Source: Desulfobacterales bacterium S5133MH16 (lineage in GTDB: Bacteria; Desulfobacterota; Desulfobacteria; Desulfobacterales; UBA11574). From it: a stretch of 6,385 bases of DNA. The translations under genes and the position numbers were made by a program. This document shows positions 5,382-6,385 of the stretch, piece by piece. Under the pieces are notes generated by a model. It saw only the letters and a program-made list of their open reading frames with translations. It was not told the DNA's origin and searched no databases. The stretch lies in NCBI GenBank assembly GCA_001751005.1, contig MAXL01000116.1, forward strand, positions 1 through 6,385. The letters are read 5' to 3'. Position 1 is the stretch's first letter. Every line of letters starts with the position of its first letter.

Positions 5382-5532
5382 CGGCTTCGCAAAAAGTCCA
5401 ACTTCTGAGTTGCGCTTAATCTTTCGTCACTGCAGCGTACTATAAGTACGCCTCATTCCTCATGATTTGCGCGCCTTGAATTTGGAGCTTTTTACTTTTC
5501 CGTCAATTTTTGACTTTTTACGATACCGTTAA
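5378..5532. mobile_element. Family A palindromic element, copy 2, between kinase and regulator
   Basis: A 155-bp, apparently complete copy. The left end TTGACGGCTTCGCAAAAAG and the inverted right end TTAACGGTATCGTAAAAAG match over the 21-bp termini at 17 positions. The right half also carries a second, inner arm at 5482-5506 that pairs with the same left arm. The central hairpin GCGTACTATAAGTACGC is at 5435-5451. AAACCTT (5373-5379) and AAACTTT (5531-5537) flank it and may be a worn target duplication. Transcribed within the operon, it would form a long structured RNA between the two cistrons, a plausible partial terminator or RNase III site. Confidence 0.8.
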
Positions 5533-5552
5533 ACTTTAAGAATTATGATAAA

Positions 5553-5558
5553 AGAAGG
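5553..5558 (+). promoter_or_regulatory. Ribosome binding site for the GTG start at 5564
   Basis: AGAAGG, five bases before GTG 5564, decides this non-ATG start. It lies 21 bp beyond the family A element, so the element has not removed it. Confidence 0.7.
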
Positions 5559-5563
5559 CGCTT

Positions 5564-6295
5564 GTGAAAAAGATTGAAAAAAAACGCATTTTGGTCATAG
5601 AAGATGAGAATCATATCGCCGAAGGTCTGAAACTGAACATGGTGCTTCAAGGGTATGATGTAATGATAGCTCCGGACGGGGTATCAGGCCTTAATCAATG
5701 GAAGAAATGGCAGCCCGACCTGATCATACTCGATATAATGCTTCCCGGTATCGATGGATTTTCCGTACTTCAAAGCATACGTCTTGAAGATGAACAGGTC
5801 CCGATTTTGATATTGTCTGCCAAAAGCGCTTCAGATGATAAGATTAAAGGGCTTTCATACGGCGTGGATGATTATCTTGCGAAGCCGTTCAACCTTGAGG
5901 AGCTTTTGCTGAGGGTAGAACGTCTTTTGACCCACGCATCTTGGTATCGCAAGAATGGCTACCCAAATGAAATCGATCCTTCTTCATTGGCAAAGACCTA
6001 TACGTTTGGCGGGAACCGGATCGATTTTGAATTGTCTGTTGCCTATTGCAAATGCGGAGAAATATGTCTCACTGAACAGGAGGTCAAGCTTTTAAAGCTG
6101 TTTGTCGCCAATAAGGGGAAACCGATTTCAAGGAGCAAACTCTTGGGAATTGGCTGGGGATATACAGGAAGTATGGCCACACGGACAGTGGACAATTTTA
6201 TAGTTAGGTTTCGGAAGTATTTTGAGGACGATCCAAAAAAACCGGTCTATTTTAAAAGCCTTCGATCAGTGGGCTATATTTTTGATCATAATTGA
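5564..6295 (+). CDS. OmpR/PhoB-family response regulator
   Basis: A 243-aa cytoplasmic transcription factor and the likely partner of the kinase upstream. The receiver domain (about 8-122) has the acidic pair Glu13-Asp14, phospho-acceptor Asp57 in IILDIMLPG, Ser85 in ILSAK and Lys107 in AKPF. A linker of about 20 residues leads to a winged-helix DNA-binding domain (about 146-240), with the recognition helix near TRTVDNFIVRFRKYF (206-220) and the wing FKSLRSVGYIF (230-240). Residues Cys162 and Cys164 (CKC) in the first strands of the effector domain are unusual, and I attach no function to them. The TTTTACA direct repeats upstream of the operon have the spacing expected for this family. Its stop TGA is again the start of a family A element. 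Confidence 0.93.
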   Translation: MKKIEKKRILVIEDENHIAEGLKLNMVLQGYDVMIAPDGVSGLNQWKKWQPDLIILDIMLPGIDGFSVLQSIRLEDEQVPILILSAKSASDDKIKGLSYGVDDYLAKPFNLEELLLRVERLLTHASWYRKNGYPNEIDPSSLAKTYTFGGNRIDFELSVAYCKCGEICLTEQEVKLLKLFVANKGKPISRSKLLGIGWGYTGSMATRTVDNFIVRFRKYFEDDPKKPVYFKSLRSVGYIFDHN

Positions 6296-6385
6296 CGGTT
6301 TCGTAAAAAGTCCAACTTCTGCGTTGTGCTGCATTTCGTAATCATTCAACGTACGAAAAGTACGCCTCATGATTACAAAATTTGC
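6292..6385. mobile_element. Family A palindromic element, copy 3, cut by window edge
   Basis: It starts TTGACGGTTTCGTAAAAAG, overlapping the regulator stop codon, and continues with the family A left arm. The central hairpin is CGTAC GAAAA GTACG (6350-6364), extended outside by GTAATCAT (6338-6345) pairing with ATGATTAC (6369-6376). The bases of the apex differ from copies 1 and 2 while the fold is kept. The right arm lies beyond the window. It may act as a terminator-like structure after the operon. Confidence 0.75.

Noticed and set aside
79..6385. Recurring family A copies as a CRISPR array or tandem repeat
   Set aside because: The three copies are kilobases apart, palindromic and each lie at a different gene. 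There are no regular spacers and no cas genes.

Overview
The window looks like a chromosomal stretch from an anaerobic, probably sulfate-reducing member of the Desulfobacterota (Desulfobacterales-like). This is inferred from AT-leaning moderate base composition, the style of the OmpR-type two-component pair and the B12-type radical SAM protein, and above all from the density of short palindromic repeats of a kind I associate with those genomes. No rRNA or marker gene fixes the taxon.

Left part (1-770): a graveyard. An integron-integrase-like tyrosine recombinase gene enters from the left edge. It carries a one-base frameshift, is split by a small palindromic element (family A, 79-332) that itself hosts another palindromic element (family C, about 122-227), and stops being recognisable at about 479, just before the first catalytic Arg. 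A short open remnant follows, split by a second small element (family B, 574-715) with a clean 5-bp target duplication. Middle (757-2400): an unrecognised coiled-coil protein gene on + converges with a metallo-beta-lactamase-fold hydrolase gene on -. Next comes a 403-bp intergenic stretch made of nested inverted repeats and an intrinsic terminator. Right (2398-6385): a cobalamin-binding-type radical SAM gene on - is divergent from an OmpR-type histidine kinase/response regulator pair on +. The 201 bp between the radical SAM start and a possible leader ORF hold a helically phased TTACA direct-repeat operator/promoter candidate and a hairpin with a family B end.

The most notable signal is the behaviour of family A. 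One copy lies in the integrase, and removing it with one copy of a TTCATT duplication restores the protein frame. A second copy begins in the last codons of the kinase gene and a third in those of the regulator gene. In both, the TTGACGG end supplies the TGA stop codon in the same register. The kinase-regulator operon is therefore punctuated by structured, mobile, stop-codon-bearing elements with no transposase nearby. The kinase also has an overlapping upstream 27-codon ORF with a good ribosome binding site, while the kinase itself has none, which suggests translational coupling.
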